Source of the DNA: Yponomeuta sedellus
Lineage: Eukaryota > Arthropoda > Insecta > Lepidoptera > Yponomeutidae
Assembly (NCBI GenBank): GCA_934045075.1
Contig: OW203725.1
Location: 2,074,775-2,138,774 of the forward strand
Direction: 5' to 3'
Length of the DNA stretch: 64,000 bases
The notes under the pieces were generated by a model. The model was not told the origin of the DNA, searched no databases, and saw only the letters and a program-made list of their open reading frames with translations. The translations under genes and the position numbers were made by a program. Shown piece after piece: positions 12,101 through 20,698 of this stretch (positions are counted from its first letter, which is position 1; the number at the start of each line of letters is the position of its first letter).

Positions 12101-15100
12101 CGAGGACGCTCACTTAAGCGAGAGTGAGTTGTTCAGGCACCTTCGCGTGAACGCGCAGAGTCGCGAGGAGCTGGAGTGCCCCCTCTGTCACTCGAGAATG
12201 GGGTCGCTGGCGGCCGCCAGGAGACACCTGGACGACCACTACCCGAGAGACAGCCCCGTATGCCCTGTGACGTCATGTGCACGACTGTTCGCTCATCCCA
12301 ACTCAGTGAGAAACCACATGAGAATCAAACACGCCAAACAGTGGAACAAGATGAAGACTTTGAAATGGAGCTGCGGATGGGCAAACTAACCGATCTTGAT
12401 ATATTTTGTACTGAGCGAAAAGAAACGTTGGAGCAATTGGCAGACGTGAAGTAAATGATCAAATAAAGTTTTGATGTTAAAAATGTATAAAATGGCTGTG
12501 AAAAGGAACCGCTCTATGGGGCTCTGCAACTACTACCACGATGACGCAAGTCAAAGTAACGATCTCAAAATAATGCATTTTCGAAGCAGTCAGTTGAAAT
12601 AAACACACAATATAAAAATGTATGTATAGGTTTATTACATAAACGGTAGGATATATCGACTGAAAATTATTTTTGTAGTAGTATTAGACTGATATTGTTT
12701 AAGTATATAAAATATAGTGTAAGCGCATATACTATGTGATGATTGGTGCCATTGATAGTTTACGGTGTGGAAATAACGAATAATTTAACATCTCGTTAGG
12801 CCTTCTTTGACTTCCATTGTTGCTTTTGTTCGGACTTTTACATTTTATGTATTACTTTGTGGCTACGATTTCTCCATGTTTTGTGTTGAACCAAACAGAT
12901 GTTTAGCAAAGCCTGTATCTTGTCAACAAAATGTATTTAGTTCATAATTATTGTATTTTTCGACCATAGTTAAGACAATACGAAATAGATGAAACAAATG
13001 CCTTTAACAGAACGCAATAGTTAAGAATATGTTCGTGAAATACTTCCAAATAAAGTTAGACTCTTCCATAGAAAGATGATGGCGGAAAATAAGATTGTTA
13101 CAGTAATTCTAATAAATAGTCGAAAGTACCATAGCGGTGTGATAGTCACGTTTTTGTTTTACATTGTAAAAAGTAACGTTTAAAATTAAACGTCTAATTT
13201 TTTTTAAGTTAAGGAGGTTGAAAATATCAAAGTATTTAAAAAATATAATTATGTTGGATTCTGTAAAGGCACTCGCGAACGGAAGTGCACAATTAAAACA
13301 TATCTAGTCAGTGTAGATCAAAAACTAATAAAATTCGATTTTATTTAAGTTCTATTATAAAACGACTGTTGCTTACAATCGCATATGTTTTTACGCCACA
13401 AACAAATCTAAAAGTAGATGGGATCGGATGTTACGAGTAAAACATTTATTCAAAATGAAAATCATTACTGATAAAAACATTATCATTGACTCTGATCCGG
13501 ATCAAATAGATCAAAGCTCATCTAAAATTAAATAATTATAGTTCTTGAACTAAAACTTTCGCAAGCATTACAAAAGTTTTAGGACAATTCTACCGTTCTA
13601 TCATCACAATATTTTAATAATTTAACATACTTGTAAAATCCAGACTCTTAATTTTTTTCCACTTTGACGACGTCTGTTCTATTAATTTTTCTCGAGCTCA
13701 AGACTTCTTGGTCACCCTACAATTGTAATGTTTGTTGCTTTTTATGTTTCATATGCGATAGAAAGCAGCGAGTCAAAAAGCGATCTCAAACGAAGAGATA
13801 GTTTTTTTGGTAAAAAAATAGCGCGTAGTGGAAATTGTTCCTGTTCGCCTCAGAGGCATAATCACGTATATCTTATGTACATTAATTAGAGTATTTTAAG
13901 TGAGTAAAGAAAAATACAAGTAAAAGTGTGATTGAGGGTGAACGCAGACTGACGAATACCTACAAAATACAACATGGTATTTTTACATAGTTCCAAAAAC
14001 ATACTCACATGAGTTGATCAGATTTTTTATGTAGCCGCGTTTTGTGTCCCATTGCTGAGCAAAGGCCTCCCTTTTCGCTTTCCACTCTTCCCTATTCATA
14101 CCAACCTCCTGCCAGTCTGGCAAACGGGTCTCGATTCTGCTAGCGCATTATAGTACCATCCCATCACAGATACATGGGCGGGTCACGTGACGTGTTTTTT
14201 CATATCATTGACGCCTAAAAGGTTTGATATATGTCTTATGTTGTTGTTTTTGGTCACATTTTACTGATAGGAATGACAAATAAATAACTATAAAGGTGTG
14301 CAGTGTGCGTCCACCCTTACGAACAAACGTCAAATAATAACCAAATGTTCAATGTGAGTAAACGATTCTAGTTGCGATTGTATTAGTGATATGATAATAT
14401 ACGTAATAATTTAATTTTTACCCGAAGAAAGTGTCTGCTTATAAAAATAATGAAATACGTATACTTACATAATAAAAACTACGAAGTAGAAAACGCACAT
14501 CGCTTTGTCACTAAAACACTACTAAACTAATATTTAAGAATAATCAAAAGGTAAGCATACAACTAGAAGTTTCTGAAGAGCTGATCAAACAAGTCTCTGT
14601 AAATGTAAAAATGTTAAGTACGTTATTTATGTTCAGGCTTACAATGTATCTTTACCTACTTATATCTTACAATGATACAATGTCTAATCCAATACAAAAT
14701 CTCATAAAAAAGTCAAGAGTCAGGCCGAGAGTAAGATCAAGAATTAAGGTAATTTTGTAGACTCCCGTATGATATCAAACCTTTGCATGTCCCGACTGCT
14801 GGGGCGCGGGTCTCTTCCTGCATCGCACCACAGCGACATTATTTGAGAAACCGCATTCATCCGACAGATCAGCTCTTCAGAAACGGAATCGCAGCTCACC
14901 AAAGCAGCATAATAAACTCCAAACTTCGCCCTAAACTCCACTCCTTAAGGTCCAAATTCCCTCCACAGGCGGCTCGAGACGAACGCAGGACCTGATGCGC
15001 GTGCGCGCCACGGACCCGCGGCCTTGCCCCAAGTGCGGCAAGATCTACCGCTCTGCTCACACCCTCAGAACGCACCTTGAGGATAAGCACACCGTCTGTC

Positions 15101-18100
15101 CAGGGTACAGGTCAGTATACAATGCGCCCAAATTACGTGAACAAATGAATTGATTTAAAAACCTATTTAGAGGCTAAAAATTTCACCCATGCCGGGATTC
15201 AAACCCGCAACCTCTGGCTAACCGTGCCAGCGCTCTACCAATTGAGCCAATGGGCGACTCACCGGCATCAGTGAAATTTCGAACCTCTTTACACTATTCT
15301 CTGTATTACGTACAGGCAGCGACATCTGGCTTAAGCAAATTGCATCACTTACAGCCCCGACTACCTACTTTGCAGTTAGGTTTACATCGGAACGATATCA
15401 CTGTACCCACATGATTATACTATATTTTTATTTTTAATGCACTAACCCGTGCTAAGGACAAATTTAAAAACCTATTTAGAGGCTAAAAATTTCACCCATG
15501 CATAATACAGAGAATAGTGTAAAGAGGTTCGAAATTTCACTGATGCCGGTGAGTAGCCCATTGGCTCAATTGCTAGAGCGCTGGCACGGATAGCCAGAGG
15601 TTGCGGGTTCGAATCCCGGCATGGGTGAAATTTTTAGGCAATGAAAAGTAAAACGCACTAATAAACCGCATTCCGGGCGTAAGACCAAAGAAATAATAGC
15701 AACTTTACGAGCAAGTGTGTTGAAACATTAATTTCACTTTCTCGGGTCTCATTGGCGGGGCACGCGGTACGTCACATCTGAATTGAGAACTTCGCTAAGT
15801 AAATACTTAACTGCAGTGATGTCTCGTCGAATTTTTCAGCAAAGAGCGTGACAGAACATTACTTAAACTATGTTCTTAGTGAAATTCTCAATTCAGAACT
15901 GGCTCTTCGAATTCTTCGGACTTTAGTTAAGTCAAGTTAACAAATATAATATGCTCTAAAGCGTCCATCGCCCTTGACAACTGTCATTTCTGTAGATCTA
16001 AGAACCTATGTACGGACAGTCAAACACGCCAAATGGATCCACTCCGGTCAACTGTAGTGTAGTGCATTCTTCAGAGAATAGCAGCATGCACTAAACTATT
16101 AAGCCCGCTCTACATTCGCACGCGAGAACGATATACATTGCGTTTATATAGCAAATAGTTTTATGATTATCCTAGGAGCTATGCGCCAATGTACGCCGTT
16201 CTCGCGTGCTCTCGCACGACATGATCTTTAGTTCCAGAGACGAAAACAAACCGTTATACAAGAATAACGCATATTCAATTACACTTCACTGGCGTGTCAT
16301 TCGCTGTAACTGGGGCCAGCTGTGAGCTCTCTGGAGCTATTTAGATCGCTCTCCGCTAGGTACATTAAATGGGTCTTAAAAACACTCATTTGTCGAGGGT
16401 GTGACACGAAATGTCCATTATTTAGGACGGGCAAATTGAGGCTGCTGTAATGCGATAAAGAACGCGAATGAAAAATAGAAATAGCACTCTAGTTTTTCCA
16501 GCATTGAGGAATCATCTTTCCCAGTGGATTTGAAATCAGTCTCAAAATATGAACGTTAAATTTTAAGAACTGATTCAAAACAATTTTACTCGGACAGATC
16601 ACCTCTTATTGCAGCTACTTTTTGTAGACCTTAAAAACCAACCCTTACCACGAGGCTATTCATTTATTATTCTATTCATATATTATCATAGGACAAATAT
16701 AGATTATTATTAGATTTAAGAAATTATAATTGTAGTTCTATCTAAATAGTTTTTGGGTCTGTAATAAATAAAGTATCGATGCTTTGTCCAAAAAGTGTAC
16801 AAATTAAAGTAAGGTTTTGCTTAGACTTATTATCTGTGTTAGTTAATTCCTTGCATTTACAGGCATTATAAAAATAAAAACCAGTAATTTCAATAAAAAA
16901 GATGTATTGTGCTTAATCAAAGGTAGCAAATGATCCTAATTTTCGCTAATACTACCTACTAATAAAGTTTCACTTCCCGTTTCTTGAACTTTAGGACAAA
17001 CTGTATATCTATTTAAAGATTTACACCTCCTCATACCGCTTACCGTCCCTCAATTCTTATTTTTCTTGACTTTCACTCGTAACCAGAACAAATGATAGTG
17101 TTTTGTGCACTTTATTGTCATCATTACTCTCAGAAAGCCAAGCTTGAGACTTATCAACAAAATTCTACGTTAAATTCCCCATCGCCAGATGCGTCCTCTG
17201 CGGCACGGTGGCCAAGTCGCGCAACTCGCTCCACTCGCACATGTCGCGGCAGCACCGCGGGATCTCCACCAAGGACCTCCCAGTGCTGCAGATGCCCCAC
17301 AAGTTCGACCCCGAGCTCGCCAGCCAGTGAGTATCTAGCTCTAGTGTGGGCGACAAAGTTATTCAAGGCCACTCGGACGTAGTGGATTCAGCCGTGTAAA
17401 TAGCGCAACAATTCACCAGACTTGGAAAGTCTCAGCGATACATTCAGCGGTATATTGGTGGTGCTGAAAACTTTGCTGTAACAATTACAAGGTACTTTAA
17501 CCGTATTAAACTTTCTATCTACCTTCCTCGGGGAAGAGATCCGTGCCTCAGTGGGGACAAAAAGGGTGGATGATCATGTAACTTTCTGTACCATGATTGA
17601 ACATAAGGGAATATTATACTGACGGCCCCAATATGTTTTACGTGTGGATGAATGGTTAATGTATGTTTTTCTCTATATCCAACGTGACAAGGTTAATGCT
17701 GATTAACCATAGGTCTTCGATATCTTTGTATTCTGCGTTGTAGTAAGACTATCAGCTAGTTGTTAATGTTAGTCTCAAAGTTTCGTCATCTTCACAAAGC
17801 CTTCACATGCAATATTCTAAGTAGTGTTTTCCCACCCATTCCCAGACTCCTAGCCAAGGCCGGCGTGAAGATCTCGCCGGAGCAGCTGCGCGCGCGCGCC
17901 TCGCCAACCGGCCCGCGGCGGTCCGACATCAAGCTGGACGCCAAGTCGGCGGCGTCCGAGAGTTCTTCAATTTGTGGAGACAATGACCACGACGACCTGA
18001 GCCGGTCCAGATATGACGATGGACTGCCTATATCTCCTCCGCGTAAGTTCTATTTTTCCTGTATTATTTAGACTGTGGACTGTAAGACTGAAAGGATCTG

Positions 18101-19603
18101 TCGGCGAAACACCCGCAAGCGAAAAGTTCTATCGGCGAATCTTACATAGTCTAAACATTGTGTCGGCGAATCGTTCATAGTGTAAGGTTCTGTCGGCGAA
18201 ACGTTCTATCGGAAGACAGTTCAACGACGAAGCAACTGTCTGCTCATGGTTTCAGAATCGTATTTTTCGGGATGGGTTGTAAGAAACTTGATATACTCCT
18301 ATTTAGTGGAATATTTTGCGTTAAGTGTAGAATCCTTTATAGAGTCCTACATGCGTTTAAATATAGGCATTCGCTTGAGGTTGAAAACTGCATAGGACGC
18401 TTTTAGCCCTACAAGTGTATGGATAAACCAAGAACGTCCTTGGGCTAAACAGATGCACGCTTGAGAAACAGTTTGCAAATTTTACAGAACATGATAGAGG
18501 TTGACACAAACTTGGAGTGGTATCAAAGAAACTAGGAGAAGTAATAGAATTAAAGAAGAAGAGGACTTCTCCCAAGGAGAAACATTTTTTTAGGTCCCAA
18601 TCGCTATTGAACTACCTGGAGTTCTATCCATCACTTCTCTACCCAACACCAGGCTCAACTTCCCTTTTCCACCTCCACAGACATTAACAACCTAGCCAAC
18701 ACGACCATCACGAAGGTGCCAGCAGTGCGCGCGGTCTCCGCCAAGACTATGGAGGGGCTCCCACACGGACTTATGGGCAAACACGAGGACTACCCACCGC
18801 CAGGCTTCGGGGGAGGGTCCGCCATTCTTGACACTTATCTCCAGTACATGGGTGAGAATGTTTTCGGTAAGCATTGGTTTGGAGGGTAACTTCTCATTTA
18901 TCTAGAACTGCCTTATTTGTTAGCTGCCACACGGTACGGTTTCAAAGCATGGAACATATTAACATCACTCAGTGTAGGTTATGCGTCTTCTAATGTGTTA
19001 TATTTTTGCTATAACTCTCTCTTCTTTTTGGAATCAAAACCAACAGTATGCTATTGGATAATAAGGCTTACGTCCAGACCCCCACACTTAATACAGGGCA
19101 CTTATTAATACAGCAAATCCATATATTCATCTAATACGAAGTAAAAACTCCAGAACACAACACTCGAGGCCCTTCTTTACAGTGACACTCTCATTGCAGG
19201 ACTGAACGCAGCTAAACTAGCTCAGATCAACGCACTGCACATGGACAGAAAAACGTACGACGAACCTTCGCCACAAATGGGCTCCCTACCGCCCCCACCT
19301 GCCAATTTGGCTCACCAGCACTTCCTGAAGCAAATGCAGAGGCAGTACTCTGATAGCCGAAAAGCAGACATCATGAGGGATGCTGACGAGCCTCTGAACC
19401 TTGGCAAAGAGCGGCAGAGCCACGGGATTATGGATGACACGGAAAAGCACCAGGATAATATGAATGATAAGGACACTTTCTATAACAAAGACCGAGACTA
19501 CGAAGGAGACAGAAATAGGACCACGTCGGATAATGACCATGACAATAGCGGCCAGGACGACGGGGAGTATTCTGACGATGAACAGAATAAAAACGCGTCA
19601 TGA
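2997..19603 (+). CDS. ab: Protein abrupt, BTB zinc-finger transcription factor (multi-exon; first exon missing)
   Basis: Canonical exons: 2997-3148, 3375-3490, 5835-5976, 7396-7565, 9060-9240, 10334-10493, 10691-10735, 14969-15110, 17189-17326, 17846-18042, 18681-18866, 19200-19603. Phases agree at every junction. The product is a nuclear BTB/POZ repressor-type factor; in Drosophila Abrupt acts in dendrite and neuromuscular patterning, border cells and developmental timing. Diagnostic stretches shared with the fly protein as I remember it are RWNDF and VVLSACSPYFR in the BTB domain, CPKCGKIYRSAHTLRTHLED, CVLCGTVAKSRNSLHSHMSR, KDLPVL plus FDPELAS, LLAKAGVKIS and an acidic C-terminus. The start codon is not seen: the frame before 2997 meets a stop at 2978 and has no ATG. 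Three alternative 3'-terminal exons lie between 11096 and 12389. The 3' flank holds let-7 sites. Confidence 0.9.
3375..3490 (+). CDS. ab: abrupt exon: central BTB domain
   Basis: Begins after CTAG at 3374 with VVLSACSPYFRKLLKANPCQ and continues HPIVILRDVHDKDMESLL, the central BTB dimerisation core. The donor CAG|GT at 3491 leaves phase 2, which fits the next exon to give Arg-Phe-Met-Tyr. Confidence 0.92.
3821..3984. mobile_element. S1-family SINE, older palindromic copy
   Basis: Inverted tail and arm (AATGCACTAACCCGTGCTAA to CGACCTCTGGCT) join a direct arm (AGCCAGAGGTCGCGGGTTCA to CTAAATAGG). Both arms share variants not seen in other copies (GGACT or AGTCC, GCGACC or GGTCGC), again pointing to one event. 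It lies in the abrupt intron after exon 3375-3490. Confidence 0.65.
4020..4696. mobile_element. S1 SINE cluster: two inverted units then one direct unit
   Basis: An inverted full unit (about 4020-4310, tail to CCCACATGAT) is joined to a second inverted unit (4311-4461). A direct unit follows (about 4462-4696) with leader, A box GGCTCAATTGG, B box GGTTCGAATCC and the TTAGCACGGGTTAGTGCATT tail. The full unit is roughly 290 nt. The tRNA-like anticodon loop reads ACGGATA, with C where tRNAs have U33. Confidence 0.75.
5554..5568. repeat. (CA)n microsatellite
   Basis: Short CA dinucleotide run inside the abrupt intron. Confidence 0.8.
5835..5976 (+). CDS. ab: abrupt exon: end of BTB domain
   Basis: Acceptor GCAG at 5831-5834. 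Encodes FMYQGEVHIGQEQLKEFLRA then AQLLQVRGLTDV, the closing helices of the BTB fold, and a short polar tail. Donor CCG|GTAAGT at 5977, phase 0. A copy of repeat R2 starts only about 10 nt beyond the splice site. Confidence 0.93.
5987..6190 (+). repeat. Interspersed repeat R2
   Basis: Begins GATATC and contains the family hallmark TGTCCCCACTGCTGGGGCAC, then GGGCCAAGTCCGGGTTGG, GGCTTAACGACTGCCATTAC and ATGACAGCCGG. At least a dozen copies occur in both orientations in this window. It lies inside the abrupt intron right after exon 5835-5976. Unclassified; short open frames within it are not genes. Confidence 0.75.
6300..6420. repeat. Interspersed repeat fragment, two copies
   Basis: TTTCAACGTAAAGAATC, TGTTGAATG and GCCGCTGCC recur in the same order at about 26355-26430. 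Only fragments remain and the family is not recognised. Confidence 0.35.
7396..7565 (+). CDS. ab: abrupt exon: linker with basic motif
   Basis: Acceptor TGCAG at 7391-7395, donor TCTAG|GTGAGT at 7566, phase 2. Encodes a Ser/Gln/Arg/Glu-rich linker ending TPPPKRARSSDLYQAQLKS. This corresponds to the fly segment with TPPPQKRIKSADLFRAQ, a candidate nuclear localisation region. GC content is far above the flanking introns. Confidence 0.88.
7845..7960 (-). repeat. LINE-type tail fragment
   Basis: The stretch around GAATATTCTTTATTGTACAC and AAAAGCAATTTCTTCCAGAC recurs inverted near 49995-50098, and shorter relatives are at 34325, 47318 and 55095. Probably the 3' end of a LINE family. Confidence 0.4.
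8098..8293. repeat. Interspersed repeat starting ACTAGCTGTGCCC
   Basis: Shares ACTAGCTGTGCCCCG, TCGATTTTCCCA, GCAGTAAAACGTA and the far-end AATATTAGTG with an inverted copy at 60925-61128. Class not certain. Confidence 0.5.
8647..8967 (-). mobile_element. S1 SINE with inverted 5' part and direct tail
   Basis: The inverted arm runs from AAAAACCTATTTAGAGG through the complement of a tRNA-like domain and leader to about 8908. The direct-orientation tail (AAATAGG, TTAGCACGGGTTAGTGCATT, A-rich end) follows at once. A 9-bp target duplication, TATTATTGT, flanks the whole unit (8638-8646 and 8968-8976), so both halves arrived together. The unit ends about 90 nt before the abrupt exon at 9060. Confidence 0.8.
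9060..9240 (+). CDS. ab: abrupt exon: linker
   Basis: Acceptor CCCCGTAG at 9052-9059, donor TTA|GTGAGT at 9241, phase 2 in and 0 out. Encodes an Asp/Asn/Gln-rich linker that includes GGSPERLGTNGSQHDLAML and ALDNAQSAHLGGQNHL. The order SPERL then QALDNAQ parallels fly Abrupt (SPERL then QALENS). An alternative acceptor at 9018 gives the wrong frame. Confidence 0.8.
9273..9291. repeat. (CA)n microsatellite
   Basis: ACAC run 33 nt after the donor of the preceding abrupt exon. Confidence 0.8.
10334..10493 (+). CDS. ab: abrupt exon: acidic linker
   Basis: Acceptor CCTCCAG at 10327-10333, donor CCGG|GTAAG at 10494, phase 0 in and 1 out. Encodes SGDGEESSSDAGASDTEMET, a KQEPIDY motif of the IKQEP sumoylation type, and QHNFPSLLNLPG. 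It matches the fly segment that carries EDSNSSDTEPSD and ends in SFPNAFLGL. Confidence 0.88.
10691..10735 (+). CDS. ab: abrupt micro-exon before the zinc-finger choice
   Basis: A 45-nt exon between TTGCAG and GGTAAGT, phase 1 in and 1 out. Encodes FPGLPGPSGIPDNF, parallel to fly IPGLLPGPSGINSDF. Its phase-1 donor is compatible with all four downstream zinc-finger acceptors (11096, 11484, 11953, 14969), making it the common splice donor for the alternative ends. Confidence 0.88.
11096..11448 (+). CDS. ab: abrupt alternative 3' exon A: two C2H2 zinc fingers
   Basis: Acceptor CCCCAG at 11090-11095; with the phase-1 donor of the 10691-10735 exon the frame stays open for 116 codons to TAA at 11446-11448. 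After a Gly/Pro/Ala-rich lead come two classical fingers: CPECGKLYSNNSNLKQHILN then VH, and CPVCGKAFKTRQYMQIHMNS then IH. Both are C-X2-C-X12-H-X4-H. A basic KQRRR and a Pro/Ala tail follow. Very GC-rich; the long minus-strand frame over it is a shadow. No poly(A) signal separates it from exon B 35 nt on, so the A transcript probably continues through B and C. Confidence 0.85.
11484..11716 (+). CDS. ab: abrupt alternative 3' exon B: two zinc fingers
   Basis: Acceptor GTTACAG at 11477-11483, phase 1, open to TAG at 11714-11716. Encodes GALLAG-like small residues, then CPLCGRVYSSTSNLRQHMLN plus VH (classical C2H2) and CQHCGKKCKTKHYLINHQLQ plus AH. The finger pair is paralogous to that of exon A: both first fingers end in LNVH and both have SNL plus QH. 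This points to an exon duplication. It encodes a compact DNA-binding end of 77 residues. Confidence 0.85.
11953..12389 (+). CDS. ab: abrupt alternative 3' exon C: divergent zinc-finger pair
   Basis: Acceptor TATTTTTAG at 11944-11952, phase 1; the frame starts ESLLPTPLLNLKPHKSS and runs to TAA at 12387-12389 (about 145 residues). Two fingers are visible near the end: CPLCHSRMGSLAAARRHLDD plus H (H-X3-H), and CPVTSCARLFAHPNSVRNHM with RIKH, which has C-X4-C spacing. A lysine-rich tail follows. It is unlike exons A and B in spacing. A poly(A) signal follows at 12462. Confidence 0.8.
12462..12467 (+). terminator. AATAAA poly(A) signal for alternative abrupt ends
   Basis: AATAAA 73 nt after the exon C stop. 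It is the first such signal I see after the three alternative finger exons, so it probably ends the short abrupt transcripts. A second candidate lies near 12598. Confidence 0.55.
14035..14150 (-). repeat. RTE-type LINE 3' coding fragment
   Basis: TTTGTGTCCCATTGCTGAGC, GCTTTCCACTCTTCCCTATT and CCTGCCAGTCTGGCAAACGG closely resemble the inverted RTE tail at 59583-59720. No intact frame. Confidence 0.5.
14765..14828 (+). repeat. R2 repeat fragment
   Basis: TGATATCAAACCTTTGCATG and GGGGCGCGGGTCTCTTCCTG match the 5' end of repeat R2. Truncated after about 60 nt. Confidence 0.6.
14969..15110 (+). CDS. ab: abrupt exon: classical zinc finger 1
   Basis: Acceptor CTCCACAG at 14961-14968, donor ACAG|GTCAGT at 15111, phase 1 in and 2 out. 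Encodes MRVRATDPRPCPKCGKIYRS then AHTLRTHLEDKHTVCPGYR, nearly identical to the first Abrupt finger of Drosophila as I remember it. This is the canonical alternative to exons A, B and C. Confidence 0.93.
15157..15637. mobile_element. S1 SINE composite
   Basis: An inverted S1 unit (AAAAACCTATTTAGAGG to CCCACATGAT, about 15157-15413) joins a second inverted tail and start (about 15414-15500). A direct copy follows (about 15501-15637) with its tRNA-like A box near GGCTCAATTG and B box GGTTCGAATCC. The joint CATGATTATACTAT plus a T-rich tract is shared with the composite at 4.0-4.3 kb, so head-to-tail dimers probably move as such. Confidence 0.65.
15778..15896. mobile_element. Short inverted-repeat element (MITE-like)
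   Basis: Ends are CTGAATTGAGAA and TTCTCAATTCAG, a perfect 12-bp inverted repeat about 119 nt apart. Further partial complementarity occurs inward (TTCGCTAAG versus CTTAGTGAA). No coding capacity. Confidence 0.5.
16113..16220. repeat. Inverted repeat in abrupt intron
   Basis: GCACGCGAGAACG at the left pairs with CGTTCTCGCGTGC at the right, with further matching around CAATGTA. A decayed hairpin or MITE. Confidence 0.4.
17189..17326 (+). CDS. ab: abrupt exon: classical zinc finger 2 and conserved tail
   Basis: Acceptor ATCGCCAG at 17181-17188, donor CCA|GTGAGT at 17327, phase 2 in and 2 out. Encodes CVLCGTVAKSRNSLHSHMSR then QHRGISTKDLPVLQMP and KFDPELAS, which match the fly protein almost residue for residue. 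Two longer frames on the opposite strand are shadows. Confidence 0.93.
17846..18042 (+). CDS. ab: abrupt exon: post-finger conserved block
   Basis: Acceptor TTCCCAG at 17839-17845, donor CGC|GTAAGT at 18043. Begins LLAKAGVKISPEQLRARASP, which corresponds to fly LLAKAGVKISPAELRARASP. A Lys/Asp/Ser-rich stretch follows, with ESSSICGDNDHDDLSRSRYD. Phase 2 in and 1 out. Confidence 0.9.
18092..18215. repeat. Degenerate minisatellite
   Basis: Five irregular copies of TCTRTCGGCGAAWC-type units (TCTGTCGGCGAAACACC, TCTATCGGCGAATC, TGTGTCGGCGAATCG, TCTGTCGGCGAAACG, TCTATCGG) with variable spacers. They lie 50 nt after an abrupt donor site. Confidence 0.6.
18681..18866 (+). CDS. ab: abrupt exon: C-terminal region
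   Basis: Acceptor CTCCACAG at 18673-18680, donor TTCG|GTAAGC at 18867, phase 1 in and 1 out. Encodes a region with VRAVSAKTMEGLPHGLMGK and SAILDTYLQYMGENVF. The last block matches fly LLDTYLQFITENTFG, which fixes the donor choice over an in-exon GTGAGA at 18852. Confidence 0.87.
19200..19603 (+). CDS. ab: abrupt final exon
   Basis: Acceptor CATTGCAG at 19192-19199; open to TGA at 19601-19603. Encodes LNAAKLAQINALHMD, a Pro-rich and Gln-rich stretch, DEPLNLGKE (a PLNLG motif of the CtBP-binding PLDLS kind and the fly EPMDLG counterpart), and a strongly acidic tail with DNDHDNSGQDDGEYSDDEQN. The fly protein likewise ends in NYSEDEG. Confidence 0.9.
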
Positions 19604-20227
19604 AAAGAGGACTTCTGTATGGATTTCTTATAAAGAGCTGAGGGGTATTGTGCGCTTCAAAAATTAGTTTGTGCCAGCTTATTTCCGCGATCTTCGTAGT
19701 GAATACACGCTGATTTTTTAGTGGTTCATGTGTTATGGGTGATTCTAGGAATCCTACATTCAAATAGGATGGATTCAAAAGAGCCACTAAACTGCCACCG
19801 TGTAATCATGGAATCAAGTTGGTTTCAAAGTAGATCCTGATGTGAAAACACCTTTTTAGTAAAGGAGTTATTTCTAAGACTACGTCATACGGCCGGGCGC
19901 GTCACGTACGAGGATATAGGACAATATTTTGTTGAAAGGTTTTTTAATAACGGTGCTTGAGTGTTATGTTTTGTGGTTGATGCGTTGATGTGCAACTTGG
20001 TTTTTGACATGTTAACCCGTGGAATGTCAATGGTGCCATTTCAGTTAGTTAACTATAAAGAATACAAACAATTGTATTTGTAAACTTAATTCGTAAGCTA
20101 TTATGCAGGATTTTACGCCGATTACAGGTTAGTCAAGGTTCAAGTTTGTCAGAAGTAAGATTGCATTGCAATGTCGTTTAGTTTAGGTAGCAGGATATGA
20201 TTAGTGAGAAACACAACTCTTTTAATT

Positions 20228-20486
20228 TAAAAACCTATTTAGAGGCTAAAAATTTCACCCATGCCGGGATTCGAACCCGCAACCTCTGGCTATCCGTACC
20301 AGCGCTCTACCAATTGAAGTTTCACTGATGCCGTGAGTCGCCCATTGCTCAATTGGTAGAGCGCTGGTACGGATAGCCAGAGGTTGCGGGTTCGAATCCC
20401 GGCATGGGTGAAATTTTTAGCCTCTAAATAGGTTTTTAAATTTGTTCCTTAGCACGGGTTAGTGCATTAAAAATAAAAATAGTGTA
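20228..20486 (+). mobile_element. S1 SINE, perfect 89-bp palindrome
   Basis: Left arm 20229-20317 and right arm 20349-20437 are exact inverted copies as read by eye, with a 31-nt loop. Both arms carry the same private variant (GCTGGTACGG where other copies have GCTGGCACGG), so one arm was copied from the other. The tail TTAGCACGGGTTAGTGCATT plus A-rich end occurs only on the right. A 15-bp target duplication, ACAACTCTTTTAATT, flanks the whole (20213-20227 and 20487-20501). Confidence 0.88.
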
Positions 20487-20698
20487 ACAACTCTTTTAAT
20501 TCAACCCGATGTGATATCATGAGCCATACACTACACGTTTTGCCATATTATTCTATTGTTAACCTCACGTAGTTATTGCTACATGCCACTGATTGATTCC
20601 GTTTTTCTTTCGTAGGGTAACACTAGCGAGTAGTATTTTTGTATTGTGTATGTAAAGGGTGCCCGAGGGTGCCCGATACGTATAGTTATTCCATCCAT

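Larger units (their letters stand above)
12468..14968. other. abrupt intron, no exon seen
   Basis: AT-rich intron between the alternative finger cluster and the classical finger exon. Contains an RTE-type LINE tail fragment at about 14035-14150 and a short R2 fragment at about 14765-14825. No further cysteine/histidine exon was found on either strand. Confidence 0.6.

Noticed and set aside
18852..18857. Splice donor GTGAGA within the abrupt exon 18681-18866
   Set aside because: Using it would remove ENVFG, which aligns with the conserved fly ENTFG; the GTAAGC at 18867 restores the conserved frame.
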